This document shows positions 25,995 to 34,294 of a stretch of DNA of 64,000 nucleotides, piece by piece. Both the position numbers and the translations under genes were made by a program. Source of the DNA: V1-33 sp964523105 (GTDB taxonomy: Bacteria; Verrucomicrobiota; Verrucomicrobiia; Verrucomicrobiales; V1-33). The stretch lies in contig CAZFZN010000002.1 of NCBI GenBank assembly GCA_964523105.1, positions 248,001-312,000 of the forward strand, written 5' to 3'. Numbering within the stretch: position 1 is the first letter of the stretch; every line of letters begins with the position of its first letter. The notes below the pieces were generated by a model, which saw only the letters and a program-made list of their open reading frames with translations, searched no databases and was not told the DNA's origin.

Positions 25995-27491
25995 TTATGC
26001 CAGCACCGCCTTCACCAGGTTTCCGTGGATGTCGGTGAGACGGAAGTCACGGCCCTGAAATCGATAGGTGAGCCGTTCGTGATCGATGCCCATGAGATGC
26101 AGAATGGTGGCATTGAGGTCGTGGACGTGCACCGGATTCTCCGTGATGTTGTAGCAATAGTCATCCGTCGCTCCCCAGGTGATGCCTTTCTTAACACCGG
26201 CCCCGGCCATGAGCACGGTGAAGCAGCGCGGATGGTGATCGCGTCCGTAATTCGTTTCCGTGAGCGCGCCCTGGCTGTAGATGGTGCGCCCAAACTCGCC
26301 GCCCCAGACGATGAGCGTGTCATCGAGAAGGCCGCGTGCCTTGAGGTCGCGGATCAGCGCCGCCGTCGGCTGATCGGTGTCGCGGCATTGCCCGCGCAGG
26401 GCGTTCGGCAGATTGCCGTGATGATCCCAGCCCATGTGGAAGAGCTGAATGAAGCGCACATCGCGTTCGGCGAGGCGGCGGGCGAGCAGGCAGTTCGCGG
26501 CGTAGCTGCCGGGGCGCTTTACGTCAGGGCCGTAGCTGTCGAGCACGTGCTGCGGCTCTTTTCCGGTATCGAGCAGTTCCGGCACGCTGGTCTGCATGCG
26601 AAACGCCATTTCATACTGCGCGATGCGCGTCTGGATTTCCGGATCGCCCAGCTCTTCGTAACGCTTTTGATTCAATGCCGCGAGTTCGTCGAGCGTTTCG
26701 CGGCGCGTCGCGGCGTCCATCCCCTCCGGATTCGATAGATAGAGCACGGCGTCGCCTTTGTTGCGGAACTTCACCCCCTGATGCTTCGACGGAAGAAAGC
26801 CCGCGCTCCAGAGCCGGTCGTAGAGCGGCTGATCATCCGGGCGGCCGCTCCCGAATGAAGTCAGGACGACGTAGGCCGGCAGGTCCTCGTTGTCGCTGCC
26901 CAGACCGTAGCCGACCCAGCTGCCGATGCTGGGGCGTCCGGCGAGCTGCGATCCGGTCTGACAAAACGTAATCGCCGGATCGTGATTGATAGCCTCGGTG
27001 TGCAGCGAGCGGATGATGGCCCACTCATCGGCCAGCTTCGCCATGTGCGGCATCAGTTCGCTGAACCATGCGCCGCTCTGGCCGTGCCGGGCGAATTTGA
27101 AGATGCTGGGAGCGACGGGAAATTTGCTCTGCCCGCTCGTCATGGTGGTGAGTCGCTGTCCCATGCGGATCGAGGCGGGCAGGTCCTCGCCGCGGCGCGC
27201 AGCCATTTGCGGCTTGGGATCGAACAGATCCATCTGCGAGGGCGCTCCGCTTTGGAAGAGATAGATGATGCGCTTCGCCCTGGCGGGAAAATGCGGCAGC
27301 CCCGGCATCGCGCCGGCGGCGTTCGCCCTCCCCGTGAGCAGTCCGCCGAGCGCCGCCAGACCGATGCCGCCGGCGGCTTTTTGCAGGAATGTCCGGCGCG
27401 TCACCGCGCGGCGGGCGGTGTCATTCAGATGGAGGAACAGGTGGTCGTTGCAGTTCACGGCGAAAGGAACGCGCCTTTCGTCCTCCCGCAA
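25995..27491 (-). CDS. DUF1501 protein with Tat signal (sulfatase-like fold), 498 aa
   Basis: The N-terminus carries a twin-arginine motif (RRTFLQKAAGG) followed by an apolar segment, so export of the folded protein by Tat is likely. The rest is a complete DUF1501 protein of the alkaline-phosphatase/sulfatase superfamily: IYLFQSGAPSQMDLFDPKP, AINHDPAITF, GWDHHGNLP and IVWGGEFGRTIYSQG, then GRDHHPRCFTVLMAGAG with the His/Asp cluster that would bind metal. The start is uncertain: a GTG at 27458 (V-N-C-N-D-H) would remove eleven charged residues and give a more usual Tat leader. It converges with its usual partner, the DUF1549/DUF1553 gene, 31 bp away. Function unproven for the family. Confidence 0.92.
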   Translation of the reverse strand: MREDERRVPFAVNCNDHLFLHLNDTARRAVTRRTFLQKAAGGIGLAALGGLLTGRANAAGAMPGLPHFPARAKRIIYLFQSGAPSQMDLFDPKPQMAARRGEDLPASIRMGQRLTTMTSGQSKFPVAPSIFKFARHGQSGAWFSELMPHMAKLADEWAIIRSLHTEAINHDPAITFCQTGSQLAGRPSIGSWVGYGLGSDNEDLPAYVVLTSFGSGRPDDQPLYDRLWSAGFLPSKHQGVKFRNKGDAVLYLSNPEGMDAATRRETLDELAALNQKRYEELGDPEIQTRIAQYEMAFRMQTSVPELLDTGKEPQHVLDSYGPDVKRPGSYAANCLLARRLAERDVRFIQLFHMGWDHHGNLPNALRGQCRDTDQPTAALIRDLKARGLLDDTLIVWGGEFGRTIYSQGALTETNYGRDHHPRCFTVLMAGAGVKKGITWGATDDYCYNITENPVHVHDLNATILHLMGIDHERLTYRFQGRDFRLTDIHGNLVKAVLA

Positions 27492-27571
27492 CCCGAGGAA
27501 TGGCCGAAGGGCACTGGTTAAAGTCAGGAAATTACTTGCTCATTGGTGGGCGGACAAGCAATCATGCGGCC

Positions 27572-30500
27572 ATGATTCAAGTGATCTCTGTCCTCCGGAC
27601 CTGTCTGCTGATTCTGGTATTGTTTACCGCTGCAGTTCCCGCCGCTCCGCCGGTGATCGGCAGCTTCACCGCGAGCAAGACCGCCATCGTGCGCGGAGAA
27701 AGTGTTACGTTGAACTGGAGCGTCACCGGCGCCAACACCGTGACACTGCGGCCTCCGCTGATCCCGGTGTCGGGCAACTCCTACACCTTCGCCGCCACCG
27801 GCACCCAAGTTTACACCCTGACAGCATCGAACCGCAACGGCGACAGCACCGCGAAGGTCAAACTCTATGATCTGAATCAGAAGGCATTCTTCACGGATAC
27901 CGTGCTGATAACGGGTGGCGGAAGTGTGGAAGAAGTCACTTGGGAAGGGTTACGGCTTAAGAGCATCGCTTTAGACGGCGCTTTGCTCAACGTCCAGACG
28001 CTCTACTTTTGGCACGACAGTGCCATTGCACCTGACGGTGCGCTCCTGGGCACGGCAAGCATGACGTTTAATTCCGGCGGCGGTCTGCAAAGCGGGCTGT
28101 TGCGCTACGAGCCTGAGAGCGGCTCCTGGGCATGGCATTCTCAGGCGGGGGCCGGCTTTGGACTGGCCTCTGCGGGTGATATTTCGGTAATAGGCAACAG
28201 TGCCGTTTACAGCCAGCGCAGTATTCGCATTGGGGACTTCGCGCAGGAATTCGTGCTGAATCAATCTCCGGAGATGGCAGCGGGAGGCGACGGGCGGATC
28301 CACAACACCGCGGCACCGGTCAGCTATCCGGAGCCTTTAGACTATTTCAGTCCGCAAACCGGAGTTTTACTGGGCAGATATTCTTTCGCCGGAGTGAGCT
28401 TTCCGCCGGAAGATGTCGCCTCCGGAAACATGCGTGTGGATGCCGTGGATGTGACTCCGGACGGAGAGCGGATTATCGGCACCCTTGGCGGGCGGATGTT
28501 CCGGCTCATGGGACAGCCGGCGGTATTGCAGGGAAGCATGGATTTCAATATCCCCGGGACCGGCTTTCGTTCCGCGGTTTATGACCTGCATGTGGCCCCG
28601 GATGGGAAACTGATTGCAGGGAGCCGGGAAGGATGGGTGTTGTTCACAGACCGGCAGTTCAATCAGCGCCGCTACCAGAGACTGGGAACCGGCAGCAGCG
28701 CCGCTTATACCGCATTTACTTCCACCGGCCTCACGCGACCGAGGGTGGAGTATTTTCGCCCGCTTCACACCGGAGTCTCGCCCGGCGGGAGCACAGAACT
28801 TACCTGGAATGTGGCTGGTGCCGCCTCGGTGAACATCACAGGCGTTGGTTCCGGGCTGCCACCTGAAGGCAGCGCGCCGGTGACAGTGCCCTCCACGACA
28901 GTGTTTGAACTGACTGCAGAGAATTCCTGGGGACACAGCACGGCGGAAGCGGCGGTGGTAGCGGGCGAACCGCCCGTGATCAACTCCTTCACATCCGACC
29001 CTGTGCTGCCGCCGTTGGGACAGCAGGCTACTCTGACATGGAACATCCTCGGCGCTGACCGGGCATGGATTTCCCCCGGGTTGGGCGACCAGGCACCGGA
29101 CTCCGGTTCACTCAACTACCTCGTTACCGGGGGCACGACTCTTTGGCTGACAGCGGAGAATGAACACGGCCGCCGCCGGGCTTCCCTGACAATCCAGGCA
29201 GGATCGCCGGAAAACGGCAGCCAGTATCTTAATCTCATTCCTTTCCAAAGCACATGGCAATGGCTGCACCCCGTCAATGGCGTGGACCCGGCAGTGAACG
29301 ATACCGATTTCCACACCACCTGGATGAAACCGGATTCGTATAACGGTCCCGCATTTCAGGGGCCTTCACCGGCCATGTTCGGATACGGGCTGATCGATTG
29401 CTGCATTATTACCACAGATATCACAATGCCACCCAGCGGTTTGCGCTATACGGCGTACTTCCGAAAGGGTTTCACTGTTCCGGAGGTTTCGATGGCGGTG
29501 ACAGCGGACGCATTGGTGGACGACGGATTTGTGATCTACATTGATGGTCAGGAGAAGGGCCGCCGCAACTACGCGGGACCAGACACCTTCCGCGGCCTGA
29601 CCCCATCATTCGCCAACGAGACATCCGGGGGACTGACTGAACTTGGAATCTTGCCGTCCGGACAGCACTGGCTTGGCGTCTCAGTCCACAACTACACCAG
29701 CGACAGCAGTGATCTTGGGCTTATCCTCCGTCTTTTTGGCACGATCCCCTGGTATGGCCTTGCCCCGGATTCCAGCGGGAGGAAACAAATCACCTTTTCG
29801 GAAGCCGCTGTCGGTGCCACCGCCTACACCGCGGGCAGCAATGGGTCGAACGACGCCGGCTGGTCTCAGCAGCCGGGAAACTGGGGACGGGTCGCCGATT
29901 TTGCCGCCGGCCATGCTCTCCGGCTCAGTGTCGGAACCACACGGCTCACCGGCGACTTCGTGGATCTGCGGAATCTCATCGCCGAATCCGCCCGCGTTGA
30001 TGTGAAAGCCTGGCAAACCGCCGGCGGAAACGGTTATGAAACCGGCGACACCATCGAAGCTTGGGTGGAGGCCACCGCAGACGGTATGGCCTTCTCGCGC
30101 ATTGCTACTCTCGTTCCCCTCCGTCGCGGAGGTGCGGAACTCATCCCGCCGAACGATCAAATCTTGCCCCTGGACAGCGGTGAAGCCGGGGCCTTCACGC
30201 GCTTCACGACTGCCCCGGGCGCCATCGGACCGCAGTGGCGGGGGGCGCGTATCGTCATCAATGCCGTGAACGATCATTCCACCGAGTTTTTTGCTTTCGA
30301 CAATCTCGTCATCGAAGGCACCCCGCCGTCCGTGGACAGTGACGCCGACGGACTTTCGGATGTCTGGGAGCATACCTGGTTTGGGGGACTCAGCGCTGCC
30401 ACCGGAAGCAGTGACGCCGATCGCGATGGACACAGCAACGCGTCCGAGCAAATCGCCGGCACCGATCCACTCAACGCCGCCTCGCGTCTCGACTACACCG

Positions 30501-30709
30501 CAGTCACCTTCCCCAGCGCTGAGGCACCTGGCCAGCTCACGTGGATGAGCGTCGCCGGCAAAACTTACAACCTGCAAAGCTCCGGTGACATGATCGTTTG
30601 GGAGAATCTGGACACGGGCATTCCCTCGGACGGTAAGACGACCACGACAGCGATCCCTCCTCTCCCGCACGCCGGACGCAATTGTTACCGAGTCCTCGTC
30701 AACCGGTAA
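27572..30709 (+). CDS. Large exported protein with three Ig-like domains and Ca-binding-type repeat, 1045 aa
   Basis: I start at the ATG at 27572, which begins a good signal peptide (MIQVISVLRTCLLILVLFTAAVPA); the frame is open further upstream but that part is Arg-rich and unlike coding sequence. Domains: Ig-like (about 25-95), an irregular propeller-like region (100-385), two more Ig-like domains (390-465 and 468-545), then a beta-module with DDGFVIYIDGQEKGRRNYAGP (551-730) related to the duplicated module of the protein at 34295-37261. The C-terminus has an Asp-rich SDADGLSDVWEHTWFG segment (about 922) and the tail GKTYNLQSSGDMIVWENL. No catalytic motif is visible; a cell-surface or extracellular binding role is inferred. 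Confidence 0.8.
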   Translation: MIQVISVLRTCLLILVLFTAAVPAAPPVIGSFTASKTAIVRGESVTLNWSVTGANTVTLRPPLIPVSGNSYTFAATGTQVYTLTASNRNGDSTAKVKLYDLNQKAFFTDTVLITGGGSVEEVTWEGLRLKSIALDGALLNVQTLYFWHDSAIAPDGALLGTASMTFNSGGGLQSGLLRYEPESGSWAWHSQAGAGFGLASAGDISVIGNSAVYSQRSIRIGDFAQEFVLNQSPEMAAGGDGRIHNTAAPVSYPEPLDYFSPQTGVLLGRYSFAGVSFPPEDVASGNMRVDAVDVTPDGERIIGTLGGRMFRLMGQPAVLQGSMDFNIPGTGFRSAVYDLHVAPDGKLIAGSREGWVLFTDRQFNQRRYQRLGTGSSAAYTAFTSTGLTRPRVEYFRPLHTGVSPGGSTELTWNVAGAASVNITGVGSGLPPEGSAPVTVPSTTVFELTAENSWGHSTAEAAVVAGEPPVINSFTSDPVLPPLGQQATLTWNILGADRAWISPGLGDQAPDSGSLNYLVTGGTTLWLTAENEHGRRRASLTIQAGSPENGSQYLNLIPFQSTWQWLHPVNGVDPAVNDTDFHTTWMKPDSYNGPAFQGPSPAMFGYGLIDCCIITTDITMPPSGLRYTAYFRKGFTVPEVSMAVTADALVDDGFVIYIDGQEKGRRNYAGPDTFRGLTPSFANETSGGLTELGILPSGQHWLGVSVHNYTSDSSDLGLILRLFGTIPWYGLAPDSSGRKQITFSEAAVGATAYTAGSNGSNDAGWSQQPGNWGRVADFAAGHALRLSVGTTRLTGDFVDLRNLIAESARVDVKAWQTAGGNGYETGDTIEAWVEATADGMAFSRIATLVPLRRGGAELIPPNDQILPLDSGEAGAFTRFTTAPGAIGPQWRGARIVINAVNDHSTEFFAFDNLVIEGTPPSVDSDADGLSDVWEHTWFGGLSAATGSSDADRDGHSNASEQIAGTDPLNAASRLDYTAVTFPSAEAPGQLTWMSVAGKTYNLQSSGDMIVWENLDTGIPSDGKTTTTAIPPLPHAGRNCYRVLVNR

Positions 30710-30773
30710 GGCAGTTACGTCGCTCCCGGGCACGGCAATTCCAGTGTTCCCTCAATGAAGGCAACGGTCGCAA

Positions 30774-30805
30774 ATGCGGATGGCCGGCTCATGCGGATGG
30801 CCGGC
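30774..30805. repeat. Intergenic tandem direct repeat
   Basis: ATGCGGATGGCCGGC occurs twice (30774-30788 and 30791-30805), separated by two bases, in the 144-bp gap before the cysteine peptidase gene. It may be a slippage duplication or a pair of regulator sites; nothing else in the gap is recognisable. Confidence 0.7.
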
Positions 30806-30853
30806 GAGAAAAGAAATTGCCAACCCCGGGGTGCCAGTTAGTCTGCGCCCGGC

Positions 30854-32347
30854 ATGAAAGCACTCTCACTCCTGCTCTGCGCCGGCCTTTTGCTGCCGGC
30901 GGCCTCCCCCACGGCGGAAGCCCAGTCCATCCGCATCATCGGCGGAGAATCGAAGCTCAAGGAGGTCAGCCTGGACTGGCTGCTCGACGATGACATCTTC
31001 GCCATGACTCCGGATGACCTTGAGAAGAAGGCCGGGAGCAAACATTTCGTCTGGCAGGACAAGGAGCGCACGCGGGCGCGCTTCAATCCGGACAAGTACA
31101 AATTCCAGCTCAAGGGCAAGGACATGGGCGAAGTGCTGGTGAACTTCAAGAACGGCAAAGTCAGCAGCGCGATGATTTCCGTGGCGAACAAGGGCGATGA
31201 CGAGGAGATCATCACTCAAACCCGTTTCACCGCCGCGGTGAAGAATGTGCGCGAACTCCTGGGCGCCGCCAGCGGTGTGAAGGAGGAAAAGCGCCGCAAG
31301 GAGGAACTGCTCAGTCCCCAGTCCGACGGTGGAGTCTGGCGCGGCAAGAAGGCGCTCTACATCGGAGAGTGGCTCTTCCTGCCCAAAAAGAAGGAGCCCA
31401 TCGACGACTACTATTACTGGGAAATTCCGGCGCACGGCGAGTTTGTCCGCATCCGGATCATGCCGCCGCAGGTGCAGTTGGGCGTGCAATTGAGTAAAAT
31501 CCGCACCACCGTCACCCGGCCGCAACTGATGACCAAAGTGAAGCGGGACGGCGAGAAGGTTATCATTGAGGACATCGCCATGGTGGATCAGGGCAGCAAA
31601 GGCTACTGCGCGGTGGCCTCCTTCGAACGCGTGCTGCGGCTCTATGGAGCGGATGTGGACATGCACGATCTCGCCAATGTCGCGGAAACCTACGGCGGCA
31701 CCGAGCCTGGCAAAATGAAACTGGCCATTCAGCGCATGTCGCAGAAGCTCAACCTCAAGGTCCGGGAGATCCTGTTCCTGCGGCAGAAGCAGCTCGAGAT
31801 TCTCTTCAAGAACTACAACATCGTCGCCAGGAAGGAGGGCAAAGATGAGGTGGACCTGACAATTCTCAAACGTCACGGCCACCTCGACTGGGAGCAGGTT
31901 GACCCCGAAACGCTGAAGAAGTTCCGCTGCGGCGGCCAGGAGTTTCAAAAGTTCAGAAAGGATCTCACGGATTCGATTTCCAGAGGTGTCCCGGTCTTGT
32001 GGGCGCTGCAGCTCGGCCTGTTCTGGGAGGACCGCATCGAGGAAAGCTACGAAGCCAACCGTTATGCGGTGAACCAGGACAAGGATGGCGACGATGAGGA
32101 GGACGACGGGATTTCGCGCAAGTTCGAGGAGGACCGGAAGAAGAAACTGGAGGAGCTGCGCAAGAAAGGCGAGCGCCCGCCGGCTTACATGATGGGCGGC
32201 CACATGCGCCTCATTGTCGGCTATGACACCCGATACGGCGTCCTCTACTACACCGACTCCTGGGGTCCCGGGCATGAACTCAAGAAAATGCCCATGGACG
32301 AGGCGTGGGCCGCGACGCTCGCCCTTTGGGCGCTGGAGCCGAATTGA
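30854..32347 (+). CDS. Exported C39-like (papain-fold) cysteine peptidase, 497 aa
   Basis: A signal peptide (about 1-23) precedes an N-terminal domain rich in charged residues (25-230) and a C39-like papain-fold domain. The catalytic residues are visible: an oxyanion Gln and nucleophile in DQGSKGYCAVASF (C252), the His in GGHMRLIVGYD (H450) and the Asp in YYTDSWG (D468). The ~198-residue distance from Cys to His is much longer than the ~80 of bacteriocin-processing C39 peptidases; the insert contains basic helical sequence and a strongly acidic loop (KDGDDEEDDG) just before the His. There is no transporter next to it, so it is a free-standing extracytoplasmic enzyme or binding protein of the C39_2 kind. 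Substrate unknown. Confidence 0.82.
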   Translation: MKALSLLLCAGLLLPAASPTAEAQSIRIIGGESKLKEVSLDWLLDDDIFAMTPDDLEKKAGSKHFVWQDKERTRARFNPDKYKFQLKGKDMGEVLVNFKNGKVSSAMISVANKGDDEEIITQTRFTAAVKNVRELLGAASGVKEEKRRKEELLSPQSDGGVWRGKKALYIGEWLFLPKKKEPIDDYYYWEIPAHGEFVRIRIMPPQVQLGVQLSKIRTTVTRPQLMTKVKRDGEKVIIEDIAMVDQGSKGYCAVASFERVLRLYGADVDMHDLANVAETYGGTEPGKMKLAIQRMSQKLNLKVREILFLRQKQLEILFKNYNIVARKEGKDEVDLTILKRHGHLDWEQVDPETLKKFRCGGQEFQKFRKDLTDSISRGVPVLWALQLGLFWEDRIEESYEANRYAVNQDKDGDDEEDDGISRKFEEDRKKKLEELRKKGERPPAYMMGGHMRLIVGYDTRYGVLYYTDSWGPGHELKKMPMDEAWAATLALWALEPN

Positions 32348-32376
32348 CCTGCGGCCTGCTCCCGCGGCCCGTCCGG

Positions 32377-34179
32377 CTATTTCACTTCGACAAGCGGCAG
32401 CCCGTCCACGTCGGGCTGGATTCCCGCGCCGCCTTTCACCAGCAGGCGCGGCGGACAGCCGGCGGGCGCGGCAAAGACGCTGAGCACGGAAGGACCGAGG
32501 GTTTCCGCGTAGAGCACCTCGATGGGATACTCGCCTTTGTTTAGAGCTACAGACACGACATTCTGGCTATTGTGCCCGGTGCGCACGGGCGCCTCCTCCC
32601 AGACGGTGTCGCCGTCCAGACGACCGGCGCCGCCCGTGCTCCGGATGTGGGCGAGGAGTTTCTCTCCCCCGATGCAAAGCGCGCTGTGGTCCTCGCTGTG
32701 CACGCCGAAATGATAGACTCCATCGCGGGGAATGATCAGCGTGGCACTGGCGAGGATGGCGAAGTTGTTTTGATCGCCCGGAGCATCGGCGGGAAACGGC
32801 AGGGGATCGGGAAACAGAATGTCGCCGGGGGCGGCGGGCTCGATGAAGTGGATCCGGTCACAGGCCGCGTTTGTGAATACGTCTTCGCTCTGGAGCTGAT
32901 TGAAAGCGGCGCGCAGGGTGCCGAGGCCGGCATCCGGCAGTGCCCTGGCAACGGTCCAGCCGGCGTCCGCAATGCCCGGCCATGCCAGCGTCGTCTCCCC
33001 GCCTTTGTATCCCGGGATTCGCCATTTGTCAGTGGCGCCGCCGGCGGAAAACTCCCCGGGCGCGGCGAGCACCTGAAGGAGCGCACCGCGGATGCGATTT
33101 CCGAGGAAGACCTCGAAGCGGTGTTCCCCGGCGGGCAGTTCGATGATGCCGATGCCCTGACCGTCACCGTTTTCGCAGTCGTAGAACATCGTTTCCGGAT
33201 CGAGCGGATCGGTGCCGGCCAGACCATGCACACGCTTCCATTTGTGGCCGGGAAACCGCGCGGCAAAGAAATCGTCGGAGTGAATGTTGATGCTCCACAC
33301 GCCGGGCGTGTCCACGCGCACCTTCGTCACATGCAGGGCACCGGAGCCTTTCTCGCTGAGCGGATGCGCTGGTTCATCGGAAATCGCAATCCAGCCGCCG
33401 GCCGGCGCCGCCGTGGTGGCGGTGCGGTAATTGAGTCGCTCCATGGCGAAGCGCGGCGTGTCCGGCTGCAAGGCAGCGGTGAAGTCGGCGACCGTGGCCC
33501 GAAGATTGTGGCCGTTGAGATCTGACGCCGCGGCGATGGTCCACGGACCGCTGCCGCTGCGCGCGGATTTGCCGTCCAGCAGATCGACCGCCCATTTCTC
33601 CGGAAGCACGCGGCCAATGACGCGCGTGCCCTCCACCGGTGCGGGCAGGGCGGTGTCCCACTCGATGAGAAACGGATAGGCGACTTCCTGCTCCGCGCCT
33701 TCCCCGACGGGCCAGTCGGCCCAGCGGCCTGCGTATTCCATGGCCACGCCGTCTTCCCCGCCCGCCGTGCGGGCATTCGGCTCGGCGCCGCACCAGGGAG
33801 GAGTGAAGTCTCCGGCGAAGGGCTCGCCTGTGACCCAGGTCCAGCCGCCGGCGCGGTTGCTGCCGGCTTCGCGGCCGCCGTGTCTTTCATTGTCCGTCAG
33901 ACCGATCCAGAGATACCAGCCTTCCACGAACTGATAGACGAACATATTCTCCGCCGCGCTGCCGATGGTGACGAGGTGCCCTGTCTTGTCCGTGCCGCCT
34001 TTCGGATCCTTCAGGGACGCGGCGAGGGCTGCGGCTTTCGCCCATGTGAGCGGCTCGGTGGAGGTTTGATAGAGATTCCATGTGCCGCCGGGGCCGAAAG
34101 GAGCGCAAAGAAATGCTCCCGGCGGTGATGTCTGCGCGGTGGCAAACGAAGCGGCGGCGAGAAAAAGGAGGGAGCGCAT
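32377..34179 (-). CDS. Exported C-type-lectin-like domain protein, 600 aa
   Basis: The start at 34179 (MRSLLFLAAASFATAQ) gives a clean signal peptide; the open frame extends upstream but encodes an Arg-rich, signal-less stretch. Residues ~30-190 form a C-type-lectin-like domain: AKAAALAASL, the diagnostic WYLWIGLTDNE, WTWVTGEPF and a final W-x-D-W plus FLIEWD. Two beta-sandwich modules follow (about 200-390 and 410-600), each ending in sequence of the type H-S-D-D-F or H-S-E-D-H, which suggests PA14-like modules seeing a ligand or glycan. It converges with the cysteine peptidase gene (29 bp) and is divergent from the next gene (115-bp shared upstream region). Likely a surface adhesin; ligand unknown. 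Confidence 0.8.
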   Translation of the reverse strand: MRSLLFLAAASFATAQTSPPGAFLCAPFGPGGTWNLYQTSTEPLTWAKAAALAASLKDPKGGTDKTGHLVTIGSAAENMFVYQFVEGWYLWIGLTDNERHGGREAGSNRAGGWTWVTGEPFAGDFTPPWCGAEPNARTAGGEDGVAMEYAGRWADWPVGEGAEQEVAYPFLIEWDTALPAPVEGTRVIGRVLPEKWAVDLLDGKSARSGSGPWTIAAASDLNGHNLRATVADFTAALQPDTPRFAMERLNYRTATTAAPAGGWIAISDEPAHPLSEKGSGALHVTKVRVDTPGVWSINIHSDDFFAARFPGHKWKRVHGLAGTDPLDPETMFYDCENGDGQGIGIIELPAGEHRFEVFLGNRIRGALLQVLAAPGEFSAGGATDKWRIPGYKGGETTLAWPGIADAGWTVARALPDAGLGTLRAAFNQLQSEDVFTNAACDRIHFIEPAAPGDILFPDPLPFPADAPGDQNNFAILASATLIIPRDGVYHFGVHSEDHSALCIGGEKLLAHIRSTGGAGRLDGDTVWEEAPVRTGHNSQNVVSVALNKGEYPIEVLYAETLGPSVLSVFAAPAGCPPRLLVKGGAGIQPDVDGLPLVEVK

Positions 34180-34294
34180 AACACTACCGTAAACCCTGGC
34201 CCCTGGAGCCCGGATTGTCCATGTGGATTTCCCGTCTCCTCCGCGATGGCGTGATGCATGCCCCGCGCGTCCCGGGCTATGATCGCGGTTCAGC

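Noticed and set aside
27389..27571. Upstream extension of the 1045-aa protein
   Set aside because: The extension is Arg/Gly-rich, overlaps the DUF1501 gene and would bury the signal peptide; ATG 27572 is preferred.
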